A stretch of 16,675 nt of DNA. Origin: TC-15 sp034437275 (lineage in GTDB: Bacteria > Chloroflexota > Anaerolineae > Aggregatilineales > Aggregatilineaceae). Shown here in pieces: positions 1 to 7,756 of the stretch (position 1 is its first letter; the number at the start of each line of letters is the position of its first letter). The notes below the pieces were generated by a model. It was not told where the DNA came from. It saw only the letters and a program-made list of their open reading frames with translations, and made no database searches. The stretch spans positions 1 to 16,675 of the forward strand of contig DAOTUD010000027.1 in assembly GCA_034437275.1 (NCBI GenBank). Direction: 5' to 3'. The position numbers were made by a program, and so were the translations under genes.

Positions 1-2
1 CA

Positions 3-110
3 CAGTTGTCGCCACTGGATGCCGCTGCTCTGGTTGTCAAACATCTTGATAACCGTACTCGTTCCCGTAAATCACGCCTGAAAAACTACCCAACCCGTTT
101 GGGTCCTTAA
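3..110 (+). CDS. C-terminal end of an unidentified gene (partial)
   Basis: An open frame runs in from the left edge and stops at TAA 108-110, giving the last 35 residues of a protein whose start lies outside the window. The tail is very basic (the stretch NRTRSRKSRLKNY), which reminded me of the C-termini of some DDE transposases, but the fragment is too short to assign a family. A short inverted repeat, ACCCAA (88-93) with TTGGGT (99-104), lies over the last codons. No T-tract follows it, so it is not a convincing terminator. The fragment could also be chance coding. Confidence 0.4.
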   Translation, partial: QLSPLDAAALVVKHLDNRTRSRKSRLKNYPTRLGP

Positions 111-229
111 ATGTGACATTGTCGAACTAGTTATTTATATATTTGAGGAATATCACAGCACATTTGTCCTGTTGCCGGCGATCAACATGGTATTACGGCG
201 GTAACGCAACAGAAATAGAGAGGCAAGGC
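111..229 (+). other. AT-rich intergenic region before the CoA-transferase gene
   Basis: This stretch lies between the left-edge partial gene and the CoA-transferase start. It is clearly more AT-rich than the genes, especially 131-144, which could hold a -10 element (TATATT at 138-143). No well-spaced -35 is evident, so I do not call a promoter. A ribosome site GAGAGG at 218-223 sits 6 nt before the ATG at 230. The frame is open from a TTG at 143, but residues encoded upstream of 230 do not resemble the family. Confidence 0.4.
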
Positions 230-1435
230 ATGTCAAACCAAAAAGAAGGCGCGTTGGCCGGTGTGCGCGTATTAGACTTTTCGCGCGTGTTAGCCGGGCC
301 ATTTTGTGCCATGCTGTTAGGCGACCTCGGGGCAGATGTCATCAAGGTCGAGCGTCCAGGGACCGGCGATGACACGCGCCAGTGGGGGCCGCCCTGGCAC
401 AGCGACAGCACAGGTGAGCAAAAACACAGCGCCTACTTCCTGAGCGTCAATCGCAACAAGCGCAGCCTGACGCTGAACCTGAAGTCCGCCACCGGGCAAC
501 AGATCGCGCGCGATCTCGCGGCCAGGAGCCACATCGTCATCGAGAACTTCAAGCAAGGCCAAATGGATCGCTTTGGTTTAGGCTATGACGAGTTGCACGC
601 GCTCAACCCGCAGTTGGTGTATTGCAGCATCACCGGCTTTGGGCAGACCGGACCGTATGCCGACCGGCCCGGCTACGACTTCGTGATCCAGGCCATGAGT
701 GGCTTGATGTCGATCACCGGCCCGGTAGCGGGACCGCCGTACAAGATCGGCGTTGCGATCTCGGACGTGATCGCCGGGCTTTTCGCATCGCAGGCCATCC
801 TGGCCGCGCTGCGCCACAGCGAGCATACGGGCCATGGACAATATATTGATACCGCCCTGCTCGACACACAGATCGCGTCGCTGGTGAATGTGGCTAGCAA
901 TTACCTCATCTCCGGGCAAACGCCAGGCCGTTATGGCAACCAGCATCCCAACATCGTGCCCTACCAGACCTTCCGCGCGGCAGATGGCGAGTTTGCTGTG
1001 GCAGTAGGCAATGATGGGCAATTCGCCCGTTTGTGTGCGCTGCTCGATCGCCCCGATCTCAGCCGCGATCCCCGCTTTGCGACCAACCCGGCCCGTGTCG
1101 AACATCGTGAGGCCCTCATCGCAGAACTCCGGTCGATCTTTGAGCATCGCGTTGCCGGCGACTGGGTCGCCATGCTGCTGGCGGTTGGTATTCCGTCCGG
1201 GCCGATCAACGATCTTCCAGCGATCCTGACCGATCCGCATATTCAGGCCCGTGGCCTGGTTTACGACGATGAGAACTTATCGCTCATCGGCCCACCAGTT
1301 CGCCTCTCGGAAACACCGGGCACGGTGCGCAGCCTGCCGCCCCAACTCGGCGAACATACCGGCGACGTGCTGCGCGACGTGCTGGATGTGGACGACGAAA
1401 CGATCGCACGCTACCGCGCTGATGGCGCAATCTAG
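230..1435 (+). CDS. CaiB/BaiF-type (family III) CoA-transferase
   Basis: The 401-residue protein belongs to the class III CoA-transferases, which move CoA between carboxylic acids through an aspartyl-CoA intermediate, probably as a cytoplasmic interlocked dimer. Family hallmarks are visible. The N-terminus has GVRVLDFSRVLAGPFCAMLL (residues 11-30) and LGDLGADVIKVERPGTGD. NRNKRSLTLNLK follows near residues 74-85, and SITGFGQTGPYADRPGYD near 133-150. The likely catalytic Asp179 is in AISDVIAG, followed by ILAAL and GHGQYIDTALLD. Length matches the usual about 400 residues. The ATG at 230 is chosen because GAGAGG lies 6 nt upstream and the conserved N-terminus follows directly; an in-frame TTG at 143 would add 29 atypical residues. 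The acid substrate cannot be read from the sequence. The gene converges on the uronate operon and nothing links it functionally to that operon. Confidence 0.93.
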   Translation: MSNQKEGALAGVRVLDFSRVLAGPFCAMLLGDLGADVIKVERPGTGDDTRQWGPPWHSDSTGEQKHSAYFLSVNRNKRSLTLNLKSATGQQIARDLAARSHIVIENFKQGQMDRFGLGYDELHALNPQLVYCSITGFGQTGPYADRPGYDFVIQAMSGLMSITGPVAGPPYKIGVAISDVIAGLFASQAILAALRHSEHTGHGQYIDTALLDTQIASLVNVASNYLISGQTPGRYGNQHPNIVPYQTFRAADGEFAVAVGNDGQFARLCALLDRPDLSRDPRFATNPARVEHREALIAELRSIFEHRVAGDWVAMLLAVGIPSGPINDLPAILTDPHIQARGLVYDDENLSLIGPPVRLSETPGTVRSLPPQLGEHTGDVLRDVLDVDDETIARYRADGAI

Positions 1436-1469
1436 CCGACAAGAACCAGAGCAAAAGGAGTTAGCTTTC

Positions 1470-1514
1470 ATGAACCTAGCTACAACTTTTTTCGAGAAGA
1501 AGATGAGCTTCTGA
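1470..1514 (+). CDS. 14-codon small ORF with a strong ribosome site
   Basis: The ATG at 1470 is preceded by AAAGGAG (1454-1460) with 9 nt spacing and lies 34 nt after the CoA-transferase stop, in the layout of a next operon gene. The frame ends after only 14 codons (MNLATTFFEKKMSF) at TGA 1512-1514. It could be a very small protein, the surviving start of a gene removed when the neighbouring operon arrived, or chance. A short inverted repeat, AGAAG (1497-1501) and CTTCT (1507-1511), overlaps its end. No T-rich terminator is visible between the convergent genes. Confidence 0.25.
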   Translation: MNLATTFFEKKMSF

Positions 1515-1570
1515 GCGCTACGCGAATTCATGCCTGGAACAAAGTTGATCAACCGTGCTGGTTACCGCTG

Positions 1571-3016
1571 TCACCCTCCAGTCGAGCGAAATGAGTCGAG
1601 GTGCCGGTCAAAGTGCTGCTTGAGCGTAGTGGCATACAGATCTTCATGGTGGCCCAGCATCTGCTTGAGTTCGCCTCCCCAGCGCTCCAGGACCGACCCG
1701 TAGGTAACATGCAAGACCTGCCGCGCATCGAATTGGTTTAGTAGATCGGGCAGGTCGGCATCCGCCACGTCGCCGGCGTGTGGCACCCGTTCCAAAACGG
1801 CGGAGACATGGTAAGTGGCGCGATCGGTGGGGTAGCGCTCGCGGGAAAAGTCCAGCACCGCACGGAAGGCATCCGGATCAACCATTGCCCACACACGTAG
1901 CGCTTCGAGATAGCTGGTCCCTGCCGTCTTGAGATGAACCAATCCCGCCGCGTGGCGCGCCGCCAGCGGATAGACCATGAATTTATCCGAGCCGGAATGT
2001 AAGCTGAGCTTGTAGCCGCCGAAGTGGCGCATCACCGCCGCGTGCCCCGCCAGGTTGCCATCCAGATCATCCAGGTCGCCGATGTAGTCCACACCTTTCT
2101 CGAAGCGGCCCACAAAACGCGGAGCCAGACTCTGCCATGTGATCCCCAGGCGCTGCATCTCAGCGGCAATGTAAAAATGCTCGTGGATCGAGGTCGGCGT
2201 ATCTGTTTCATCGACCGATACCTCAAAGTCAAACGGTTGGCCAGCCATCTGCGCGGACACTTGCCGGTACATCGCCGCAATGTGGGGCACCGCCCGGCCA
2301 TACTTGGCCGCCGCACGAAGCAGCGTGAGCCGGTCAAAGGTGAGTGCCATCGTTTCCAGGTCGAAGGTTTGGCCCAGCAAGCGTGCTTCCACATCCGCCA
2401 GCGACGTATCCATATCGGACCACGGCAGCGCCTGGACTTTCTGCTGTAAGGTCGCGTCCGAATCCGTCTGCGCAGCGTTGTCTACATAGTCGCTGGGATC
2501 AATGGTAAAAAACGAGTATCCAGCCTGCACAAACGGCGCAATCACATCTGGCGTCTTGAGGTGGTCGGCATCCGCGCCCCAGGGCGCACGCCAGCCCACC
2601 TCAAAGACGCCCCACATGGCGTCATCCACGACTTCTTGCGGCGTGCGGCCTGTGCGCGCGTTCTCGCGCACCGACTGCTGAGCGAAGATCGGCGCAATGC
2701 CGGTCCCCTGTGCTGCCTGGGCATGGCCGGGCGTAGCCAGGCCCAACCGGTCTCCAAGCCCGGCGGCGGTTTGCAGCGCCAGCGGAGCCGGATTCAGCCA
2801 GGGAAGCCGCTGGCGCAGCGCTGCCGCGTTCGTGGGGGTCAACGGGCACAGCAGTACGTCGCCGGTGGAGTGTGGCGTGCCAGAGAACCCGGCAGTATCG
2901 CCCTGCACCCCCAGCACCTTGACGCCATCTTCCGCCCGCCGCGCTAAGAAATAGGTCGTGCCGTTGCGCTTGAGTTCTGACTGCGTGTATACGGTGTAAC
3001 CATCAAACGCTTCCAT
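1571..3016 (-). CDS. uxaE: Tagaturonate epimerase, UxaE family
   Basis: The 481-residue protein matches the UxaE family, known from Thermotoga maritima, which interconverts D-tagaturonate and D-fructuronate. This lets D-galacturonate join the glucuronate branch without tagaturonate reductase (UxaB) and altronate dehydratase (UxaA). Visible family segments are GDRLGLATPGH (88-98), the acidic metal-site candidate GADADHLK (147-154), TIDPSDYVD (171-179), VSVDETDTPTSIHEH (266-280), LSLHSGSDKF (337-346) and HLKTAGTSYLEAL (from 361). Length equals the family norm. The ATG at 3016 is preceded by AGGGGG 6 nt upstream, a site that runs into the stop codon of uxaC only 9 nt away, so the two genes are very likely translationally coupled. 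It is the last gene of the leftward operon. The context with UxaC strongly supports the assignment. Confidence 0.9.
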   Translation of the reverse strand: MEAFDGYTVYTQSELKRNGTTYFLARRAEDGVKVLGVQGDTAGFSGTPHSTGDVLLCPLTPTNAAALRQRLPWLNPAPLALQTAAGLGDRLGLATPGHAQAAQGTGIAPIFAQQSVRENARTGRTPQEVVDDAMWGVFEVGWRAPWGADADHLKTPDVIAPFVQAGYSFFTIDPSDYVDNAAQTDSDATLQQKVQALPWSDMDTSLADVEARLLGQTFDLETMALTFDRLTLLRAAAKYGRAVPHIAAMYRQVSAQMAGQPFDFEVSVDETDTPTSIHEHFYIAAEMQRLGITWQSLAPRFVGRFEKGVDYIGDLDDLDGNLAGHAAVMRHFGGYKLSLHSGSDKFMVYPLAARHAAGLVHLKTAGTSYLEALRVWAMVDPDAFRAVLDFSRERYPTDRATYHVSAVLERVPHAGDVADADLPDLLNQFDARQVLHVTYGSVLERWGGELKQMLGHHEDLYATTLKQHFDRHLDSFRSTGG

Positions 3017-3025
3017 GCTTGCCCC

Positions 3026-4450
3026 CTAAAGTTTGTAGGCGCGCTTGGCCAGGCCATACGCCAGTTCGGTAGCCATATCTTCCGCCTCGGCCATGCCGAC
3101 CATGCGCCGCAGCACCAACCCGGCCAACCAGTTCGCACTCGCCCGTCGCCAGACATCGTGCCGGGCCGAAATCGACGGGAACGCGCGCGTGTCGTCGTTG
3201 AAACCCGCCGTGTTATAGATGCCAGCAGTTTCCATCACCTGGTCAAAGAAGCGCGCCATGCCGTTCAGGCTGTCGTGGAACCACCAGGGCGGTCCCAGCA
3301 CAATCGCAGGGTAGTGTCCCGCCAGGGGAGCCAGTTCGCGGGCGTACGTCGTTTCGTCCAGCGTGAACAGGATCAGCGTTAGGCGTGGATCATGGCCGAA
3401 GGCGTTCAGCAGCGGGCGCAAATTGCGCGTATAGTCGATAGCCAGCGGAATATCAGCGCCTTTGTCCGTCCCAAAGGTCTCGAAGATAAAAGTGTTGTGG
3501 TTGCGCAGGGATCCGGGGTGAAGCTGCATCACCAGCCCATCCTCGGTGCTCATGCGCGCCATCTCGATCAGCATATGCCCGGTGAAACGCCGGGCATCAT
3601 CGGCAGACGCATTTCCGCGCAAGGCCCGTGTAAAAATGCCGCTGGCTTCCGCCTCGCTCAGCTTCTCGGTATAGGGCGTCAGCGCGGCGTGATCAGTGGC
3701 AGTCGCGCCCATGTCCTTGAAGTAGGCCCGGCGGTTTTCCAGCGCACGGATGAACGCGCCATACCCGCCCACCGTGATACCGGACACAGCGCTCAGGCGG
3801 TCGATGTTGTCGCGCCAGTCGGGGGTGTCGAGATTGACGACGGCATCGGGCCGGAAGGTAGGCCGGATGGCCCCCTCCCACCCCGACGTGCGGATCGCGC
3901 GGTGATGCTCCAGCGTGTCGGTCGCGGTATCGGTGGTACACAGCACCTCGATGTTGAACTGCTCGAACAGACGGCGGGGCGACATCTCCTCGGTCTGGAG
4001 TTTGGTCGCGATCTGGTCGTAGATATCCTGGGCTGTATCGCTGTTCAGTTTGTGCCGGATGCCGAACACATGGTAGAACTCGTGATCGAGCCAGATGCCC
4101 GTCGGCGTGCCGCGAAACAGGTAATAGTGATCGGCGAAACGCTGCCAGGCCTGGCGATGATCGGTTTCGACGGGCTGTCCATCCCGGCGTGGGATGCCCA
4201 GGTCCTCCATGCGAATACCCCGCGAATACAACATCCGGAAAATGTAATGATCCGGGATCAGCAGCAGGTCCACCGGGCTGCCAAACGAATAATCCGGATC
4301 GGCAAACAGGGCGGGATCGACATGCCCGTGCGGGCACACCAGCGGCAAGTCCGCCACAGCGTCGTACAACTGCTGCGCGACTTCCTTCTGCTTTGAGCCA
4401 GGCCCCAAAAAGCGATCTGCGTGCAGCTTCAGTTCATGGGTCATGTTCAC
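3026..4450 (-). CDS. uxaC: Uronate isomerase (glucuronate/galacturonate isomerase)
   Basis: This 474-residue member of the amidohydrolase superfamily isomerises D-galacturonate to D-tagaturonate and D-glucuronate to D-fructuronate in the cytoplasm. The N-terminal metal-binding HxH motif is seen in CPHGHVDP (His41 and His43), followed by SPVDLLLIPDHYIFRMLYSRG. Further family segments are LFEQFNIEVLCTTDTATD, GYGAFIRALENRRAYFKDMG, MQLHPGSLRNHN and LGPPWWFHDS. The C-terminal helices end in KRAYKL. Length fits the family (about 470). The GTG at 4450 is chosen because AAGGAG lies 6 nt upstream; the ATG two codons later (4444) would have 12 nt spacing. The gene lies 43 nt after a UROD-like gene and 9 nt before uxaE, so UxaC and UxaE make a two-step conversion of galacturonate to fructuronate. 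Confidence 0.94.
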   Translation of the reverse strand: MNMTHELKLHADRFLGPGSKQKEVAQQLYDAVADLPLVCPHGHVDPALFADPDYSFGSPVDLLLIPDHYIFRMLYSRGIRMEDLGIPRRDGQPVETDHRQAWQRFADHYYLFRGTPTGIWLDHEFYHVFGIRHKLNSDTAQDIYDQIATKLQTEEMSPRRLFEQFNIEVLCTTDTATDTLEHHRAIRTSGWEGAIRPTFRPDAVVNLDTPDWRDNIDRLSAVSGITVGGYGAFIRALENRRAYFKDMGATATDHAALTPYTEKLSEAEASGIFTRALRGNASADDARRFTGHMLIEMARMSTEDGLVMQLHPGSLRNHNTFIFETFGTDKGADIPLAIDYTRNLRPLLNAFGHDPRLTLILFTLDETTYARELAPLAGHYPAIVLGPPWWFHDSLNGMARFFDQVMETAGIYNTAGFNDDTRAFPSISARHDVWRRASANWLAGLVLRRMVGMAEAEDMATELAYGLAKRAYKL

Positions 4451-4456
4451 GAAAAA

Positions 4457-4462
4457 CTCCTT
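4457..4462 (-). promoter_or_regulatory. Ribosome binding site that selects the GTG start of uxaC
   Basis: On the minus strand this reads AAGGAG, followed by TTTTTC and then GTG at 4450. Spacing is 6 nt to GTG and 12 nt to the alternative ATG at 4444, which favours the GTG start. Confidence 0.7.
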
Positions 4463-4493
4463 GCCCCGTGTAAAAGGTGTACTGCTTAGCTAC

Positions 4494-5546
4494 TCAGTCC
4501 TGATGCTGGCGTGCCCATTCGCGCGCAGCAGCCAGCAATGCATCAACATTCTCTGGGGGCGTCCCCGGTGATACCCCGCCGCCAAACGATAGAATCATCC
4601 CGCCGCCCGGGGCAGCTTTGTCCAGACATTCGACTGCCGCTTGTTTGACCGCATCCGGCGTGCCGTTGACGCCCAGGTCCAGCGGCGCAACGTTGCCCAT
4701 CAACGCCACCCGGTGTCCCATCCTGGCCTTGACAGCCGCGATATCCATCTTGTGGCTGAAGTTGAACACGTCAAAGTTAGCTTCAACCAGGTGGTCGACC
4801 AGCTTCGGACAGGGGGTATCGTTGTGATAGACGCGCACCAGCCCTTCGAAGGCGTCGAAAATGCGGCGCAGATGCGGGTGGACCAGTTCCTCGTAATGGC
4901 GGGGGGAGACCATCCCGACGATGTCATCCAGCAGCATGATCCCCTCTGGCGCGTGCAGCATCGCCAGTTGGGCGCGCAGCCAGTCGATGATCGTCGTCGT
5001 CACAGCCTCCAGGATTTTCGTCACCCGGTCGGGGTTCAGCGCCAGTTCGGTCATCAGCGACGTGATCCCGGTCAGCCAGGACGCCACCGTCATCGGGCCA
5101 CGCGCACACACCATACGAATCCCCAACCCCTCGGCGCGCAGGCGCTCATCCATCACCTGGTAGCGGCGCAGCACCAGCGGCATCAGGCCCGCCTTGTGCG
5201 GATGCGCGGGTTGGATGTTCTCAGCCCAGAAAGCGACGTCGGTAATGATCGATTCGATGGACGGCGGCTGATCGGGATGGAAGAGCAGCCGCACCCCAAA
5301 GGCTGACGGTTCCGCCGCCATGCCATATTCAACCCAAAAGCCGGGCACCCACGCCGCATCCGGGAAGCGCTCCAACAGCTCCCGGTTGATGTCCAGCCAT
5401 TTATCCGCAAACAGGTAATAATCCCGCGTATCGATGCCCGCGTATCCGGGCAGCCAGGGGCTGTCCACAATCAGGCCGACGGGTAAAGGGTCGGGTTCTT
5501 CCAACCAGGCAGCCTGCTTAAAGCGTTCCCAGGGTGTTGCTACCAC
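4494..5546 (-). CDS. Uroporphyrinogen-decarboxylase-like protein, HND variant (third of three)
   Basis: The 350-residue protein has the UROD/MtaA-type barrel layout but not the MRQAGR motif of true heme-pathway HemE. Its C-terminal half shows the family pattern: ISPRHYEEL-like MVSPRHYEELVHPHL (212-226), then VYHNDTPCPKLVDHLVE, FNFSHKMDIAAVKARMG, LMGNVAPLDLGVNGTPDAV and SFGGGVSPGTPPENVDAL. Where MtaA-type methyltransferases have His-x-Cys, this one has His241-Asn-Asp243, so the metal site is altered or lost. The start is the GTG at 5546, because GGAGGAG stands 6 nt before it. A longer reading from 5735 would bury that site and overlap the upstream oxidoreductase with low-complexity residues. 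It lies 16 nt after the Gfo/Idh gene. Substrate is unknown; heme synthesis is unlikely in this context. Confidence 0.85.
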   Translation of the reverse strand: MVATPWERFKQAAWLEEPDPLPVGLIVDSPWLPGYAGIDTRDYYLFADKWLDINRELLERFPDAAWVPGFWVEYGMAAEPSAFGVRLLFHPDQPPSIESIITDVAFWAENIQPAHPHKAGLMPLVLRRYQVMDERLRAEGLGIRMVCARGPMTVASWLTGITSLMTELALNPDRVTKILEAVTTTIIDWLRAQLAMLHAPEGIMLLDDIVGMVSPRHYEELVHPHLRRIFDAFEGLVRVYHNDTPCPKLVDHLVEANFDVFNFSHKMDIAAVKARMGHRVALMGNVAPLDLGVNGTPDAVKQAAVECLDKAAPGGGMILSFGGGVSPGTPPENVDALLAAAREWARQHQD

Positions 5547-5552
5547 CGGTAT

Positions 5553-5559
5553 CTCCTCC
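5553..5559 (-). promoter_or_regulatory. Ribosome binding site that selects the GTG start at 5546
   Basis: The minus strand reads GGAGGAG, 6 nt before GTG 5546-5544. It lies in the 16-nt gap after the oxidoreductase stop and shows that the UROD-like protein begins here rather than inside the preceding gene. Confidence 0.75.
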
Positions 5560-5562
5560 AAA

Positions 5563-6594
5563 CTATGACGCGGCGATCCCCGCCGCCTGATAAATCGCGT
5601 TGAGGACGGCCACACTGCGCCGCCCTTCGCGCCCGTGCACGGCAGGCAAACGGTCCTCCCGCACGGCATGGATAAAATCGCGGAACAACGCGGCATGGCC
5701 CTGGGCATTGGTGCCACGTGGATCGCTGCCTGCACCCGCGCCGGTTACGGTACCAGCCTCCGGCACATCTACCGTGCCCGTTGGTTCGACCAGCGTCCAG
5801 TTGCCCAGCACATCCCCTTCTGTGCGTATCCCCCCACCCGTACCGTAGATTTCCAGCCGGTGAGGAAAGCCAGGATTAGCCGTCGTGGTGGCGGCGATGG
5901 TAGCCAGCGCACCGTTCGGAAAATGCAGCACAGCGGCCAGCGTATCTTCGACCTCGATCTGGCGGTGCAGGGTGCCGGCGAACGCTTCCACGTTGACCGG
6001 ATCGCCCATCAGCCACACCAGCAAATCGACCTGGTGAATCCCCTGGTTCATCAGCACACCGCCGCCGTCCAGTGCCCAGGTGCCACGCCACGCGGCCTGA
6101 TCATAATAGCTTTGGGGCCGGTAGTAAGGCATGGTGACGACGCCCAGCGTCAGGTCGCCCAGGTCGCCCGCCTGAATGGCCGCGTGGATGCGCTGGAACA
6201 GAGGCCGCCCCCGGCTCTGGAAGCAGACGCCCAGCTTGACACCCGCTGTGTCGCAGGCCGCGATCATGGCGTTGGCATCAGTGGGATTAAGGGCCATCGG
6301 CTTTTCGACCAGGACGTGTTTCCCGGCCTCTGCCGCCGCGATGGTCTGCGCCGGGTGTTGGCCGCTGGGCGTGCAGATACACACCACGTCCACAGCAGGA
6401 TGTGCCAACAGGTCGGCTTCCGTCATGCACGGTGCACCAAACGCCGCCTGGATGGCGTCGAAGCGCGCCAGGTTATAGTACCCCATCGCGACCAGCCGCG
6501 CGCCCAGGTCGGCGTTGGCCCGGATCGCGGCGACGTGATGATCGGCGATCACGCCCGCACCGAGAACAGCGAAACCCATCATATCGTTAGCCAT
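5563..6594 (-). CDS. Gfo/Idh/MocA-family NAD(P)-dependent oxidoreductase
   Basis: The 343-residue protein is a typical member of this sugar dehydrogenase/reductase family. The N-terminal Rossmann fold has FAVLGAGVIADHH (GAG at 12-14), then VDVVCICTPSGQH (69-80) and the EKP motif (97-99) with the catalytic-type Lys98. The C-terminal domain has GGGVLMNQGIHQVDLL (177-192) with the His187/Asp190 pair. The start ATG at 6594 shares one base with the upstream stop (TGATG); an earlier in-frame start at 6630 would add 12 residues inside the neighbour. There is no signal peptide, so it acts in the cytoplasm. Family members oxidise or reduce sugars, inositols and nucleotide sugars. In this cluster it could act on a sugar acid, for example in place of the missing fructuronate reductase, but that is inference. 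Confidence 0.92.
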   Translation of the reverse strand: MANDMMGFAVLGAGVIADHHVAAIRANADLGARLVAMGYYNLARFDAIQAAFGAPCMTEADLLAHPAVDVVCICTPSGQHPAQTIAAAEAGKHVLVEKPMALNPTDANAMIAACDTAGVKLGVCFQSRGRPLFQRIHAAIQAGDLGDLTLGVVTMPYYRPQSYYDQAAWRGTWALDGGGVLMNQGIHQVDLLVWLMGDPVNVEAFAGTLHRQIEVEDTLAAVLHFPNGALATIAATTTANPGFPHRLEIYGTGGGIRTEGDVLGNWTLVEPTGTVDVPEAGTVTGAGAGSDPRGTNAQGHAALFRDFIHAVREDRLPAVHGREGRRSVAVLNAIYQAAGIAAS

Positions 6595-7748
6595 CAGCCG
6601 TACACTCCATATTCCTGCAGCGCTTCCCACATGGCGAGGATGTTCTCCGGCGGCACATCGGCCTGGATGTTGTGCACGGTGTTGAAGACATAGCCCCCGC
6701 CAGGAGCCAGCGCGGCGATGTTGCGCCGCACGTCGTCCTTGACTTGTTCCGGCGTGCCAGTCGGCAGCACGCCCTGCGTATCCACGCCGCCGCCCCAGAA
6801 CACGATATCGTCGCCGAACTCTCGCTTGAGTTCGCCCGGATCCATGCCCGCCGCCCGAATATGCACCGGGTTCAAGATCTCGGTGCCGATTTCGATGTAG
6901 TCCGGGATCAACGGACGGACATTACCGCACGAGTGGAAGAACTGCTTGACGTGTGGGGCCAGTTCCTTGATGCGCGCGAACAGGGTTTGGATGCGCGGCT
7001 TAAGCTGCTGGCGGAACATGCGCGGCGAGATCAACTGCGACTGCTGGGTGCCGTAATCGTCCGCGTAGGTCACAATATCGACCGCGTCACCGATTTTTGG
7101 CAGCGCCATTTCCCAGAACGTGAGTTTGAGTTGCAGCAGTTGATCAAACAATATTCCGGCCCGATCACGGTCGGTGGCCATCATCATCATGATGCGTTCC
7201 ATGCCCACAATCCGCTGCGACATTTCGAAGATACCCGCGAACGGGTCTTTGATCACCACTGCGTAACCGGCCTCTTGGTACGCGAGGGCCTGTTCACGCA
7301 GGCCCGCAATACGCCGGGGATCGGCCATATCCGGCCAGTCGTGGCCCCGTATGTCTGCCGCGGTGATGTCTGGCTGATCGAGTGGTACGTCGATGATGCT
7401 GTAATACAGGCCTTCCGGGTAGGGGCGGCGGTGGGTGATGCCCCATTCATCATGATACCGCCAGTATTCCCCCGCCGGTTCCTCGTGGACCTGCCAGTTG
7501 TGGCTGTTCAGCGGGAACAAACCGCGCACATCTACCCCCAGCCGCGCGATGACGTCCTCATCCGGTAAGGCGAGCTGCTGGATTGCGTCGCACATCTGCA
7601 CCTCAACCGGGGGCAGCCCTAGCGCATCTCGCAAATTCTGATAGGCAACGGTATGAATCCCAGTCACCTGGACGCTGCCCAGGTCAAACGGAATCCGATC
7701 TGGTTCTTGATGATCAAGGGCGGTTAATACGCGCTCGCGCGAGTTCAT
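6594..7748 (-). CDS. Uroporphyrinogen-decarboxylase-like protein, HxCG variant (second of three)
   Basis: The 384-residue protein opens with the family signature MNSRERVLTALDHQEPDRIP (1-20), which is characteristic of UROD-like proteins outside heme synthesis and of MtaA/CmuA-type methyltransferase relatives. A run of four methionines (MMMM, 187-190) follows VGMERI. The metal-site motif is FHSCGNV with His272 and Cys274. It is followed by EILNPVHIRAAGMDP, VFWGGGVDTQGVLPTGTPEQV and NTVHNIQADVPPENILAM, where His359 stands where methyltransferases of the MtaA type have a cysteine. It begins 8 nt after the stop of the first UROD-like gene with only a weak ribosome site, so coupling is likely. It overlaps the next gene by one base. 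A cobalamin- or metal-linked transfer reaction is possible but unproven. Confidence 0.87.
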   Translation of the reverse strand: MNSRERVLTALDHQEPDRIPFDLGSVQVTGIHTVAYQNLRDALGLPPVEVQMCDAIQQLALPDEDVIARLGVDVRGLFPLNSHNWQVHEEPAGEYWRYHDEWGITHRRPYPEGLYYSIIDVPLDQPDITAADIRGHDWPDMADPRRIAGLREQALAYQEAGYAVVIKDPFAGIFEMSQRIVGMERIMMMMATDRDRAGILFDQLLQLKLTFWEMALPKIGDAVDIVTYADDYGTQQSQLISPRMFRQQLKPRIQTLFARIKELAPHVKQFFHSCGNVRPLIPDYIEIGTEILNPVHIRAAGMDPGELKREFGDDIVFWGGGVDTQGVLPTGTPEQVKDDVRRNIAALAPGGGYVFNTVHNIQADVPPENILAMWEALQEYGVYG

Positions 7749-7756
7749 AACGTTCG

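Noticed and set aside
113..143. Promoter for the CoA-transferase gene
   Set aside because: TATATT at 138-143 is a fair -10, but candidate -35 elements (TTGTCG 119-124, TGTGAC 113-118) have poor spacing or sequence, so no promoter is called.
1544..1553. Perfect palindrome GTTGATCAAC between the convergent genes
   Set aside because: A 10-bp palindrome is easily found by chance. It lies at no promoter and has no T-tract, so neither operator nor terminator is supported.
3392..4396. Long plus-strand open frame of 334 codons
   Set aside because: It is antisense to uxaC, which has clear family motifs. The frame has no recognisable domain and arises from the GC-rich codon pattern of the real gene.
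5547..5735. Extended N-terminus for the third UROD-like protein
   Set aside because: These codons overlap the oxidoreductase gene, encode Met/Arg/Cys-rich sequence unlike the family, and the GGAGGAG site at 5553-5559 points to the GTG at 5546.
6595..6630. Twelve extra N-terminal residues for the Gfo/Idh protein
   Set aside because: The Rossmann motif starts right after the ATG at 6594, which overlaps the upstream stop in a typical coupled junction.
5635..6693. Long plus-strand open frame of 352 codons
   Set aside because: It is antisense to the Gfo/Idh gene, runs into the next gene, and gives an Arg/His/Gln-rich product without family features.
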